Assembly: GCF_018139625.1 (NCBI RefSeq)
Contig: NZ_JAGSOH010000078.1
Location: 1 to 34,287 of the forward strand
Direction of reading: 5' to 3'
Length of the DNA: 34,287 nucleotides
Origin: Actinospica acidithermotolerans
Lineage (GTDB): Bacteria > Actinomycetota > Actinomycetes > Streptomycetales > Catenulisporaceae
Of this stretch, positions 1 through 6,143 are shown piece after piece (position 1 is the first letter of the stretch; each line of letters opens with the position of its first letter). The translations under genes and the position numbers were made by a program. Below the pieces are notes generated by a model that searched no databases, was not told the DNA's origin, and saw only the letters and a program-made list of their open reading frames with translations.

Positions 1-325
1 CACCAGCGGCGGCCGCCTCGGCGGCGGGCGGGGCGTCGCCGGCGGGGGACGCCCCAGCGTCGGCGGCCGCCTCGGCGGCGGGCCGGACCGGCACCAAGGG
101 CTGCGGGAGGGTTGCGCCGTAGCCGGTGGCCTTGACGACGGCGATCAGGTCCGCCGGGGAAACCTCCGGGGGGTATGCGACGGCCGCCCGCTCGGTGGCG
201 TAGTTGACCGTCGCGGTCACGCCCTCGAGCCGGTTGAGCTTCTTCTCGATCCGGGCCGCGCATGCGGCGCAGGTCATCCCGGTGATCTCCAGCTCGACCC
301 GGTCGTCGGTACGTATGGCGCCCAT
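1..325 (-). CDS. copA: Copper-translocating P-type ATPase, N-terminal part (cut by window edge)
   Basis: Only the first 108 codons lie in the window. The product begins with a heavy-metal-associated (HMA) domain at about residues 8-75, with the metal motif GMTCAAC giving the CxxC pair that binds Cu(I), followed by an Ala/Pro-rich linker (AEAAADAGASPAGDA) that would lead into the membrane part. I chose the ATG at 325 because a strong GGGAGGAG sits just upstream; an in-frame ATG at 343 lies before that ribosome site and is unlikely. It is the last visible gene of csoR-copZ-copA, 27 nt after copZ. The ATPase identity is inferred from the HMA domain plus context, since the DKTGT and CPC motifs fall outside; another HMA-domain metal ATPase is possible. 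Confidence 0.82.
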   Translation of the reverse strand, partial: MGAIRTDDRVELEITGMTCAACAARIEKKLNRLEGVTATVNYATERAAVAYPPEVSPADLIAVVKATGYGATLPQPLVPVRPAAEAAADAGASPAGDAPPAAEAAAAG

Positions 326-352
326 CGCCTGCTCCTCCCGCATGCCCCAGCC

Positions 353-682
353 TCAGACCAGCTCGTATCCGGCCTCGTCGACCGCCTCGCGGACCTCGTC
401 CTCGGTCAGCGGACGGGTCGAGCCGACGGTCACCTTCTTGGCCTCGAGGTCCACCTGCACGCCGGTCACGCCCTCGATCGCGGACAGCTCGCGGGTCACC
501 GCGCCGGCGCAGTGGCCGCAGCTCATGCCGTGCACCGCGTAGACGGCGACGACCGGGGCGGCCGCGATGTCGGCGGACGGGGCGGCGGGCGCGGCGTTCT
601 CGGCGCTCGCGGCAGCCGGAGCGGAGGCCGCGGCGTTCCCGGCGGGCGCGGACGGCTTCGGGGTGATCTCGATCTCGGTCAT
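353..682 (-). CDS. copZ: HMA-domain copper chaperone with Ala/Pro-rich N-terminal extension
   Basis: The 109-residue product has a C-terminal HMA fold (about 45-109) with the motif MSCGHC (residues 53-58), the Cu(I)-binding CxxC loop of CopZ-type chaperones that hand copper to CopA. Typical CopZ proteins are 65-75 residues. Here about 42 extra N-terminal residues are an Ala/Pro/Ser/Glu low-complexity segment with no membrane helix. The start at 682 is the ATG of MTEIEITPK; longer readings run back through csoR in another frame. It lies 41 nt after csoR and 27 nt before copA, so all three are probably one transcript. Function follows from family knowledge and context; the role of the tail is unknown. 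Confidence 0.88.
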   Translation of the reverse strand: MTEIEITPKPSAPAGNAAASAPAAASAENAAPAAPSADIAAAPVVAVYAVHGMSCGHCAGAVTRELSAIEGVTGVQVDLEAKKVTVGSTRPLTEDEVREAVDEAGYELV

Positions 683-723
683 GGGGCGTTCGATCCTTCG
701 CTGGTACGGGGTGTTCGGGTTCT

Positions 724-1005
724 TCAGGAGCGGACCAGGCGGGCGATCGCCGCGGAGGCCTCGCGCACCTTCGCGTCCGCCACCTCGCCGCCTTCGGCCA
801 TGGCCTCGGAGACGCAGTGCGCCAGATGTTCCTGGAGCAGGCCGAGGGCCACCGACTCCAGGGCGCTCTTGGCCGCGGAGACCTGGGTGAGGATGTCGAT
901 GCAGTACTTGTCCTCCTCGATCATCCGCTGCAGGCCGCGCACCTGGCCCTCTATCCGGCGCAGACGCTTGAGGTAGTCGTCCTTGGCGTCCGTGTAACCG
1001 TGCAT
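724..1005 (-). CDS. csoR: CsoR-family copper-sensing transcriptional repressor
   Basis: This is a 93-residue all-helical repressor of the CsoR/RcnR family (DUF156). The Cu(I) ligand set is intact: Cys35 (DKYCIDIL), His60 and Cys64 (HLAHCVSE), matching the Cys-His-Cys spacing of copper CsoR proteins such as M. tuberculosis CsoR (36/61/65). The family motif RLRRIEGQVRGLQRMI is at about 14-29. The start at 1005 is preceded by a near-perfect GGAAGGAGG; an in-frame ATG at 1089 lacks this and would run through the operator. It heads the csoR-copZ-copA operon and should be released from its own promoter by Cu(I). The Cys/His/Cys set argues against RcnR or FrmR, which use other ligands. Confidence 0.93.
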   Translation of the reverse strand: MHGYTDAKDDYLKRLRRIEGQVRGLQRMIEEDKYCIDILTQVSAAKSALESVALGLLQEHLAHCVSEAMAEGGEVADAKVREASAAIARLVRS

Positions 1006-1029
1006 CCCGAGCCTCCTTCCGTCCGTCGA

Positions 1030-1059
1030 ACCATACCCCTGTAGGGTATACCACGTCGA
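1030..1059 (-). promoter_or_regulatory. csoR operon promoter with CsoR-type operator
   Basis: On the minus strand, TCGACG (1059-1054) and TATGGT (1035-1030) are 18 nt apart and look like -35 and -10 boxes. Between and over them lies the inverted repeat ATACCC-N5-GGGTAT (1033-1049), which has the GC-run-flanked-by-TAT form known for actinobacterial CsoR operators. It ends 28 nt before csoR, so binding would block RNA polymerase directly. The palindrome is seen; CsoR as its ligand is inferred. Confidence 0.75.
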
Positions 1060-1158
1060 CCCGCTCCGTCGACGGGACCGGTCCCCCACCGCTCTTCCTA
1101 CGCTGCCGGCAGCGGGCCGTCAGCGGCCCGGGGACGGCAGCGGAAGGAGCCATGCACC

Positions 1159-1638
1159 ATGGTCACGAAGGGGCCGGCGGACGTCACCCAGCTTCGCCTC
1201 GGGCATGTGACGGGCCGTGCGAGGACGACGAGGGGACGCACGACGACCACCGTCACCCGGTACGCGCTGCACTCGCTCGGCGCGGCGCGTCGCCCGGCGG
1301 ACGGCAGCACGACCGCGGAGGTGCTCTGCGGGACCTGCGGTCGGCAGGTGCGGCTGACGGTCGCCGCGATACCGGTCACGATGCGGACGCGGCAGCAGTG
1401 GCGGATATGGGGGCGGATCATCGGCATCGGGGGCCTGGCGTTCATCGTGCTCGCGTTCGTCGCCGCGGCGCACGGGATGAGCGGGCTGACGGGCGCCTTC
1501 GTCATCGTGGGCGTGCTCGCCGCCTGCAGCTGGCCGGGGATGGCGGCGGAGGCGCGCAAGCACGACGGCGTGAAGGTGGCGGCGGATGAGACCCGCCAGG
1601 CGCGGCAACTGCACGCGGTCCTCAGGTCGAGTCGCTAA
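1159..1638 (+). CDS. Hypothetical two-helix membrane protein with a CxxC pair
   Basis: The 159-residue product is not recognised. The N-terminal 50 residues are basic and Thr/Arg-rich. A CGTC pair (Cys57, Cys60) sits in LCGTCGRQVRL, which could be half of a zinc ribbon, although no second CxxC is present. Two hydrophobic stretches at about 86-104 and 108-126 are probable membrane helices, followed by a charged C-tail. GGAAGGAG (1142-1149) is well spaced for the ATG at 1159 and too close for the ATG at 1152. It is divergent from csoR and ends inside a degenerate copy of the 14-bp repeat. A copper link is only positional. Confidence 0.7.
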   Translation: MVTKGPADVTQLRLGHVTGRARTTRGRTTTTVTRYALHSLGAARRPADGSTTAEVLCGTCGRQVRLTVAAIPVTMRTRQQWRIWGRIIGIGGLAFIVLAFVAAAHGMSGLTGAFVIVGVLAACSWPGMAAEARKHDGVKVAADETRQARQLHAVLRSSR

Positions 1639-1641
1639 GCG

Positions 1642-1767
1642 GAAGTAGCTGCGCAGAAGTAGCTGCGCGGAAGTAGCTGAGCAGAAGTAGCTGAGCAGAA
1701 GTAGCTGCGCGGAAGTAGCTGAGCAGAAGTAGCTGAGCGGAAGTACCTGTGGGGAAGTATCTGTGGG
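1642..1767. repeat. 14-bp tandem repeat array, nine consecutive units
   Basis: Nine head-to-tail units start exactly every 14 nt (1642, 1656, 1670, 1684, 1698, 1712, 1726, 1740, 1754), with consensus GAAGTAGCTG(C/A)GC(G/A). The last two diverge to GAAGTACCTGTGGG and GAAGTATCTGTGGG, and a decayed tenth begins at 1768. Two sub-variants, CGC and AGC in the second half, are interspersed. The array fills the gap between the stop codon at 1638 and the hairpin at 1779. The period is not a multiple of three and there are no spacers, so it is neither coding nor CRISPR. Confidence 0.93.
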
Positions 1768-1778
1768 GAAAGAAGAAT

Positions 1779-1801
1779 CCGGCCCTCGATATGAGGGCCG
1801 G
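1779..1801 (-). terminator. Hairpin terminator downstream of tRNA-His
   Basis: A perfect 9-bp stem, CCGGCCCTC with GAGGGCCGG, closes a 5-nt loop. On the minus strand it is followed by ATTCTTCTTT, a pyrimidine-rich tail, and it lies 9 nt after the tRNA 3' end, so it reads as an intrinsic terminator for tRNA-His. On the plus strand there is no T run, though it may also stop transcripts from the 1159-1638 gene. Confidence 0.78.
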
Positions 1802-1810
1802 ACTGATAAG

Positions 1811-1884
1811 GGTGAGTGACGGGACTCGAACCCGCGGCCACCTGGACCACAACCAGGTGCTCTACCAACTGAGCTACACCCACC
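1811..1884 (-). tRNA. tRNA-His (anticodon GTG)
   Basis: The minus strand folds as a cloverleaf. The acceptor stem is GTGGGTG with CACTCAC, the D-arm contains GCTCAGTTGGTAGAGC, the anticodon stem-loop is CCTGG-TTGTGGT-CCAGG with anticodon GTG, and the T-arm is GCGGGTTCGAGTCCCGT (GTTCGAGTC loop). The extra G at position -1 opposite the discriminator C is specific to tRNA-His. The 3' CCA is not encoded. The gene lies downstream of adpA-orn on the same strand but has its own promoter. Confidence 0.96.
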
Positions 1885-1892
1885 ATCGTTCC

Positions 1893-1945
1893 GCACCCCT
1901 GCGGGGCTCGGCACTCGCACTAGTGTAGCGGGTCCGCAGGGGTGC
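1893..1945 (-). promoter_or_regulatory. tRNA-His promoter inside a 12-bp inverted repeat
   Basis: On the minus strand a TACACT -10 box lies at 1927-1922, with a poor -35 (CTGAGC) about 16 nt upstream, placing the start about 30 nt before the tRNA. The box is bracketed by a perfect 12-bp inverted repeat, GCACCCCTGCGG (1893-1904) and CCGCAGGGGTGC (1934-1945), 29 nt apart. In an orn read-through transcript the repeat could form a large-loop stem and act as the orn terminator. The repeat is certain; its role is not. Confidence 0.6.
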
Positions 1946-2003
1946 TCAGGTACAGGTTTTCCGCGCCCCGCCGGAGCGGGCCGGGAGCGGGTCCGGAAGC
2001 GGC

Positions 2004-2597
2004 TCAGCCGGCCAGCTTCGCCGCCGCGTCGCGGGCGTCGTCCGAGGTCGGGCCGGGCAGCGGGACGAAGACCGTGGCCCGGTAGTACCTGAGCTCCTCG
2101 ATGGAGTCCCTGATGTCGCCGAGCGCGCGGTGGTTGCCGGTCTTGGCGGGGGCCTGGAAGTAGACCCGGGGGTACCAGCGGCGCACCAGCTCCTTGATCG
2201 AGGAGACGTCCACGACGCGGTAGTGCAGGTGCCCCTCGAGCTCGGGCATGTCCCGGGCCAGGAAGCCGCGGTCGGTGCCGACCGTGTTGCCGGCCAGCGG
2301 GGACTTGTTGGCCTCCGGCGCGTGCTGCCGGATGTAGTCGAGCACCTGGCGCTGCGCCTCGGCCAGGTCCATCCCGCCGTCCAGCTCCTCGAGCAGGCCG
2401 GAATGCGTGTGCATGTCCCTGACCAGGTCCTTCATCTGGGCCAGGGCCTCGGCCGGGGGCTTGATCACCACGTCCACGCCGTCGCCGAGGATGTTGAGAT
2501 CCGAGTCGGTCACCAGCGCGGCCACCTCGATGAGCGCGTCGTGCTCGAGATCGAGGCCCGTCATTTCGCAGTCGATCCACACCAGCCGGTCATTCAT
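2004..2597 (-). CDS. orn: Oligoribonuclease (DEDDh 3'-5' exoribonuclease)
   Basis: The 197-residue product is a full-length oligoribonuclease, which degrades 2-5 nt RNAs and pGpG to mononucleotides in the cytoplasm. Visible DEDDh features are ExoI WIDCEMTG (Asp9, Glu11, the metal ligands), ExoII around [17 protein letters not shown], and Exo[20 protein letters not shown] with the catalytic His and Asp. The start at 2597 ([14 protein letters not shown]) puts ExoI at the normal position; longer in-frame readings enter adpA in another frame. It lies 26 nt downstream of adpA on the same strand, the arrangement known in Streptomyces, where orn loss affects growth and development, and upstream of tRNA-His. 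Nothing unusual is seen. Confidence 0.96.
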   Translation of the reverse strand: MNDRLVWIDCEMTGLDLEHDALIEVAALVTDSDLNILGDGVDVVIKPPAEALAQMKDLVRDMHTHSGLLEELDGGMDLAEAQRQVLDYIRQHAPEANKSPLAGNTVGTDRGFLARDMPELEGHLHYRVVDVSSIKELVRRWYPRVYFQAPAKTGNHRALGDIRDSIEELRYYRATVFVPLPGPTSDDARDAAAKLAG

Positions 2598-2623
2598 GGA
2601 GTCGAGGGTAACCTTCCGCGCGC

Positions 2624-3772
2624 TCAACCATCCACCGAAGTCTCGACCCCGGCTATGTTCTCGCTCACATCGTCCGGCTCGTCCTTGACGGGTCCGGCCC
2701 ACGAATCGGGCTCGGCCGTGCGCTCCTCCGGTGAGGTGCGGAAGCTGTTGCGGTACGCGGTCGGCGAGGTGGAGAGCATCCGGCGGAAGTGGCCGCGCAT
2801 CGCCACCAGGGAGCCGAAGCCGCTGCGGATGGCGATCTGATCCATCGGCAGGTCCGTGGACTCCAGCATCCGCTGCGCGTACATGACGCGCTGGGCGTTG
2901 AGCCACTGCAGCGGCGCGACGCCGACGGTGCCGCGGAATTTCCGGTCGAACGAGCGGCGGGACATCGCCGCGCGGGCGGCCATCGCGTCCACGTCCAGGG
3001 GCTCGGTCAGGTGGTCGAGCGCCCAGGCCATCGCGTCGGCGAGCGGGTCGCCGCGCAGCTCGTCGGGCACGTCGTTGTCGAAGTACGGGGTCTGGCCGCC
3101 GCGCCGGCCGGCCGGGAAGACGAGCCTCCTGGCCAGCCTGGCCGCGGCCTGGGCGCCGTGGTCGCGGCGCACGACGTGCAGGCAGGCGTCGAGTCCGGCG
3201 GCGGCGCCGGCCCCGGTGATGATCTCGCCGTCGTCCACGCACAGTTCACGCGGCAGCACCTGGGTGCGCGGGTAGCGGCGGGCGAGGGCAGGGGCGTGCA
3301 GCCAGTGGGTGGTGCAGCGGCGGCCGTCGAGCAGCCCGGCGGCGGCGAGCACGAACACGCCGCTGTCCAGGCCCACGATCCGGGCGCCCTCCTTGGCCGC
3401 GCGGCGCAGCGTGGCCAGCGCGGGCTCCGGCGGGCGGTCGGTGGGCGAGCGCCAGGCGGGCACGATCAGCGTGCCCGCGGCCTCGGCGGCGGCCAGTCCG
3501 TAGGGCGTGGCCAGCAGGATTCCGCCGGTGGTGGGCAGCGGTCCCGCTTCGCCCATGCAGGCGAGCAGCCGGTAGTAGGGCAGTCCCTGGCCGCGCCGGT
3601 CCACGCCGAACACGGTCAGCGGAAGCGAGCTCTCGAACAGCGGACCGTGCTGGAAGAGGATCACCGCGACGGTCCCCCGGTCCCGGTGCGGCGCCAGCTG
3701 CGGCGCGGGCTGCGTCGCGGCCGTCTGCGGTGCGCCCCGGCGGGGACGGGGGATAGCGCGCTCAGGCGTCAC
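2624..3772 (-). CDS. adpA: AdpA-type developmental regulator (DJ-1/GATase1-like plus AraC domain)
   Basis: The 382-residue product has a GATase1/DJ-1-like dimerisation domain (about 34-205) and an AraC/XylS DNA-binding domain (about 245-345) with two helix-turn-helix units ([20 protein letters not shown] and [20 protein letters not shown]). Phrases such as [35 protein letters not shown] and LQWLNAQRV match Streptomyces AdpA, the pleiotropic activator of morphogenesis and secondary metabolism, and the place next to orn is that of adpA. The GTG start at 3772 has GGAG 11 nt upstream. Three points are odd. There is no TTA codon, so the usual bldA control is absent. The usual Cys of LCTGAFVLA is Asp136 (LDSGVFVLA). 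The second helix-turn-helix reads GFGSLVAMR where AdpA usually has GFRSPVALR. A GlxA-type paralogue is the alternative. Confidence 0.85.
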   Translation of the reverse strand: MTPERAIPRPRRGAPQTAATQPAPQLAPHRDRGTVAVILFQHGPLFESSLPLTVFGVDRRGQGLPYYRLLACMGEAGPLPTTGGILLATPYGLAAAEAAGTLIVPAWRSPTDRPPEPALATLRRAAKEGARIVGLDSGVFVLAAAGLLDGRRCTTHWLHAPALARRYPRTQVLPRELCVDDGEIITGAGAAAGLDACLHVVRRDHGAQAAARLARRLVFPAGRRGGQTPYFDNDVPDELRGDPLADAMAWALDHLTEPLDVDAMAARAAMSRRSFDRKFRGTVGVAPLQWLNAQRVMYAQRMLESTDLPMDQIAIRSGFGSLVAMRGHFRRMLSTSPTAYRNSFRTSPEERTAEPDSWAGPVKDEPDDVSENIAGVETSVDG

Positions 3773-3840
3773 GATGGGTACGGCTCCGATTTCTCCGGCC
3801 TCGGGCCGACCGGACGGGCCGACCTTGCGATCAGGATTCG

Positions 3841-3870
3841 TATATATTCCAAGATCGCTTCGATTGTCGA
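3841..3870 (-). promoter_or_regulatory. Probable adpA promoter
   Basis: The minus strand has TCGACA (3870-3865, five of six matches to TTGACA), an 18-nt spacer and TATATA (3846-3841) inside an AT-rich stretch that is unusual here. A start near 3834 would leave a leader of about 60 nt before the GTG at 3772. I see no clear ArpA-like or BldD-like palindrome. Confidence 0.5.
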
Positions 3871-3919
3871 CTCGGTTCCGTCCGATGCGCCCCTGATACG
3901 CCGTCAGGTGTGAGCGGTA

Positions 3920-4654
3920 TCACAGCCTACGCCGGGCCCTGCGGTCACGCAGCGCGACCGGCAGCCGGTCGCCGATCAGGTAGGACGCGATGCCGAGACC
4001 GACCGCGACCAGATGCTCGCGGCCCGCGAGGTTCGGCAGCAGCACCGTCTCGAGCACCATGGCGAGCACGACGGCCGCCAGCACGATGTAGGCGCGGCAC
4101 CTGAGCAGCACGTATACCGAGAGCGCGACGACGACGGTGGACGGTCCCGTGTCCAGTTCGTAGGCGTCGATCTGCGGAGTGCCCACCCCGAGCACCGCAC
4201 TCACGATCCACATCAGGCGCGCGGAGAGCGTGGTGAGCGCATTGGTGCACACGGCCACCAGCAAAGTGCGCCAACGCCCCAACTGGACCTCGGCGACCGC
4301 GAATACGACGAGCACCTGGGCCACGGCGCCCCAGGCGGGCAGGTCCGGCGCCGGCGCGAACATGGACAGCGGCAGCCGCAGGACGATCAGCCACACCGGA
4401 AGCGCCTGGTAGACGGCGGCGACGTGCTCGACCAGCCACCAGCCTGGATCGGTGTGCTGCAGCAGCGCGAACAGCGCGATCAGCGCGGCGCACGCGAGCG
4501 AGAAAGGGATCGCCCGCCAGCCGCGGGCGCGCAGCTCGACGAGCACCGGCCGGAAGACGCGGTCGGCCTCCCCCGCCAGGATTCTCGCGGCGCGCCGCGG
4601 GCCGAACCGCGAAATCCCCGCTTCCGCACCGTTCCGTCCCGCCACTCGGTTCAC
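3920..4654 (-). CDS. Polytopic membrane protein, possibly rhomboid-like
   Basis: The 244-residue product starts with about 45 basic residues and then has roughly six hydrophobic segments. They include IPFSLACAALIALFALL, ALPVWLIVLRLPLSMF, WGAVAQVLVVFAVAEV and YIVLAAVVLAMVLETVLL. A C-terminal RDRRARRRL tail should face the cytoplasm. The segment between helices, VGTPQIDAYELDTGPSTVVV, resembles the D-x-GPS region of actinobacterial rhomboid-like membrane proteins, but I cannot identify a catalytic Ser/His pair with certainty, so no protease activity is claimed. The GTG at 4654 (VNRVAGRNGAE) was chosen because it follows the preceding stop by 50 nt; internal starts are possible. It is probably in an operon with the phosphotransferase upstream. 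Confidence 0.65.
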   Translation of the reverse strand: MNRVAGRNGAEAGISRFGPRRAARILAGEADRVFRPVLVELRARGWRAIPFSLACAALIALFALLQHTDPGWWLVEHVAAVYQALPVWLIVLRLPLSMFAPAPDLPAWGAVAQVLVVFAVAEVQLGRWRTLLVAVCTNALTTLSARLMWIVSAVLGVGTPQIDAYELDTGPSTVVVALSVYVLLRCRAYIVLAAVVLAMVLETVLLPNLAGREHLVAVGLGIASYLIGDRLPVALRDRRARRRL

Positions 4655-4704
4655 CCTAGGACATCCGGGGGCTGCGCGCCCGGCAATTCGAGGTGTGTCA
4701 GGGC

Positions 4705-5874
4705 TCAGAGGTTGTCGCGGAGCGCCGAGAGGCCGTTCTCCACCAGCGGGGCGACCCAGCTGCCGGCCTTCTCCAGGCCCGGCGGCACCGGCAGGCCGTG
4801 CCTGACCCGGTAGTGCAGCACCTCGAGCAGCCCGGCGACCCGGTAGTGGTTGAGCGCGATGTACCAGCCGATCCGGCTCAGGTCGAATCCGGTGCGGGTC
4901 GCGTAGCGGTCGGCCAGCTGGCGCTTGGAGGGGAAGCCGCGGGTACGGGTGTGCGCCGAGGCGATCGGGTTGAGCGGCTGGTCGGGGCCCTCCCAGAAGG
5001 TCAGCAGCAGGCCGAGGTCGACCAGCGGGTCGCCGATCGTCGCCGCCTCCCAGTCGAGCACCGCGTTGACCCGGCCGACCGAGGCCAGGTCGAACACGAC
5101 GTTCTCCAGGCGGTAGTCCCCGTGCAGGATGGCTATCCGGCCGTTCGCCGGCACCCCGGCGCGCAGCGCCGCGGCCAGCCGGGCCAGCCTGGGCACCTCG
5201 CGGCTCGCGCTGGCCGCGTGCAGCCGGTCCCAGCGGTCGACCTGGCGGATCAGGAACTGGTCGGTGCGCGCGTAGTCGGCGAGGCCGGTCGCGCGCACGT
5301 CGAGCAGGTGCAGCGCGACGAGGATGTCGAGCAGTCCGTGCGAGACGGCCCGCGCCTGGCTGGGGCTCAGGGCCGCGCACTGCTTCTCCGAACGGTAGAC
5401 GGTGCCGATCGCCTTGGCGGTGACGAAGAACGGCGCGCCGATCACGGAGGTGTCCTGGCAGAGCAGGTAGGGCTCGGCCACCGGCACCCGCCCGGCCCGG
5501 CCGTGCGTCTGATGTATGGCCCTGATGACCTGGTACTCCCGCCGGATGTCCGAGCGGCTGGTCTCCGGGGCCGGCGCGGCCAGCGCGGCGGGGACCGGGA
5601 CGTGGCCGCCGGGGCCGAGCGGCAGCGGCGGGCGGCGCAGCACCAGCACCCGACCGTCGGCGTCGCAGAGCTCGTAGGAGAGGTTGGACCGGCCGCCGGG
5701 CAGCGGCATGGCGCGCAGCGGCGGTCTGATCGAACCGGGCAGCCGGACCGCGAGATAGCGGGTCAGTCTCGGCAGGTCGAGTCCCACGACCGTGTCCGAC
5801 CAGGTCTCGGCGGCCACCCCCGTGGCGCTGCGCTGATGGTTCGGGGACGGGCCGTCCATGGCGCCGATGCTCAC
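4705..5874 (-). CDS. Aminoglycoside phosphotransferase-fold kinase (APH family)
   Basis: The 389-residue protein belongs to the APH/choline-kinase-like family. The catalytic loop is HGDYRLENVVFD (His251, Asp253, Asn258) and the metal-binding segment is VLDWEAATIGDPLVDLG (Asp274). An N-lobe with PLPGGRSNLSYEL at about 58-70 corresponds to the nucleotide-binding region. The arrangement is closest to the ACAD10-like/FadE36-like branch often found in actinomycetes with acyl-CoA genes, rather than to resistance kinases, but no acyl-CoA gene is nearby. The substrate cannot be told from sequence. It is soluble, with no signal peptide. The ATG at 5874 gives a short disordered leader; Met6 is an alternative. 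It is divergent from the NlpC/P60 gene and upstream of the 3920-4654 membrane protein. Confidence 0.85.
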   Translation of the reverse strand: MSIGAMDGPSPNHQRSATGVAAETWSDTVVGLDLPRLTRYLAVRLPGSIRPPLRAMPLPGGRSNLSYELCDADGRVLVLRRPPLPLGPGGHVPVPAALAAPAPETSRSDIRREYQVIRAIHQTHGRAGRVPVAEPYLLCQDTSVIGAPFFVTAKAIGTVYRSEKQCAALSPSQARAVSHGLLDILVALHLLDVRATGLADYARTDQFLIRQVDRWDRLHAASASREVPRLARLAAALRAGVPANGRIAILHGDYRLENVVFDLASVGRVNAVLDWEAATIGDPLVDLGLLLTFWEGPDQPLNPIASAHTRTRGFPSKRQLADRYATRTGFDLSRIGWYIALNHYRVAGLLEVLHYRVRHGLPVPPGLEKAGSWVAPLVENGLSALRDNL

Positions 5875-6143
5875 CGGCAGCTCCCAGCTCTATGAAGTAT
5901 TGAAGTCTCTGATCCCCCCGGTGGCCGTTCCCGAGCCGACCGCTCCGGGCGGGTATCAGGACGGGGCGCTCACAGCGCGCGCCCCGCTCGCAACGTAATG
6001 CGACGCGAGCCGGTTGGCTAGAGGGGTGGCTTGGAACGGTATTTCCCTCCTGTTACGGATCTCCCCCTCCCCGAGATACGGCGGCGTTGCTAGGTTGGTC
6101 CCCGGCAAGAGCTGCAGAGTGCGCATACCCACCGGGAGAGGTC
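5875..6143. promoter_or_regulatory. Divergent intergenic region with hairpin and extended -10 element
   Basis: There is no credible gene in these 269 nt. An 8-bp stem CGGGGCGC/GCGCCCCG (5962-5969 with 5979-5986, 9-nt loop) stands in the middle. On the plus strand TGCTAGGTT (6088-6096) is an extended -10 element without a good -35, giving a leader of about 40 nt to the GTG at 6144, which has GGGAGAGG as ribosome site. NlpC/P60 and Rpf genes in this phylum often carry ydaO (c-di-AMP) leaders; I could not align this leader to that motif by eye. Confidence 0.4.

Noticed and set aside
1642-1767. CRISPR-like appearance of the 14-bp array
   Set aside because: The units are directly adjacent with no spacers, are too short for CRISPR repeats, and no cas gene is present.
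1811-1884. tRNA-His as an integration site for a mobile element
   Set aside because: No integrase, excisionase or duplicated tRNA 3' end is visible in the window.
4705-5874. Aminoglycoside resistance gene
   Set aside because: The fold is APH-like, but the sequence resembles the ACAD10/FadE36-like branch and there is no resistance context, so a resistance call is not supported.
5990-6143. ydaO (c-di-AMP) riboswitch before the NlpC/P60 gene
   Set aside because: The gene class makes it plausible, but I could not find the conserved junction segments by eye. Infernal with RF00379 would decide.
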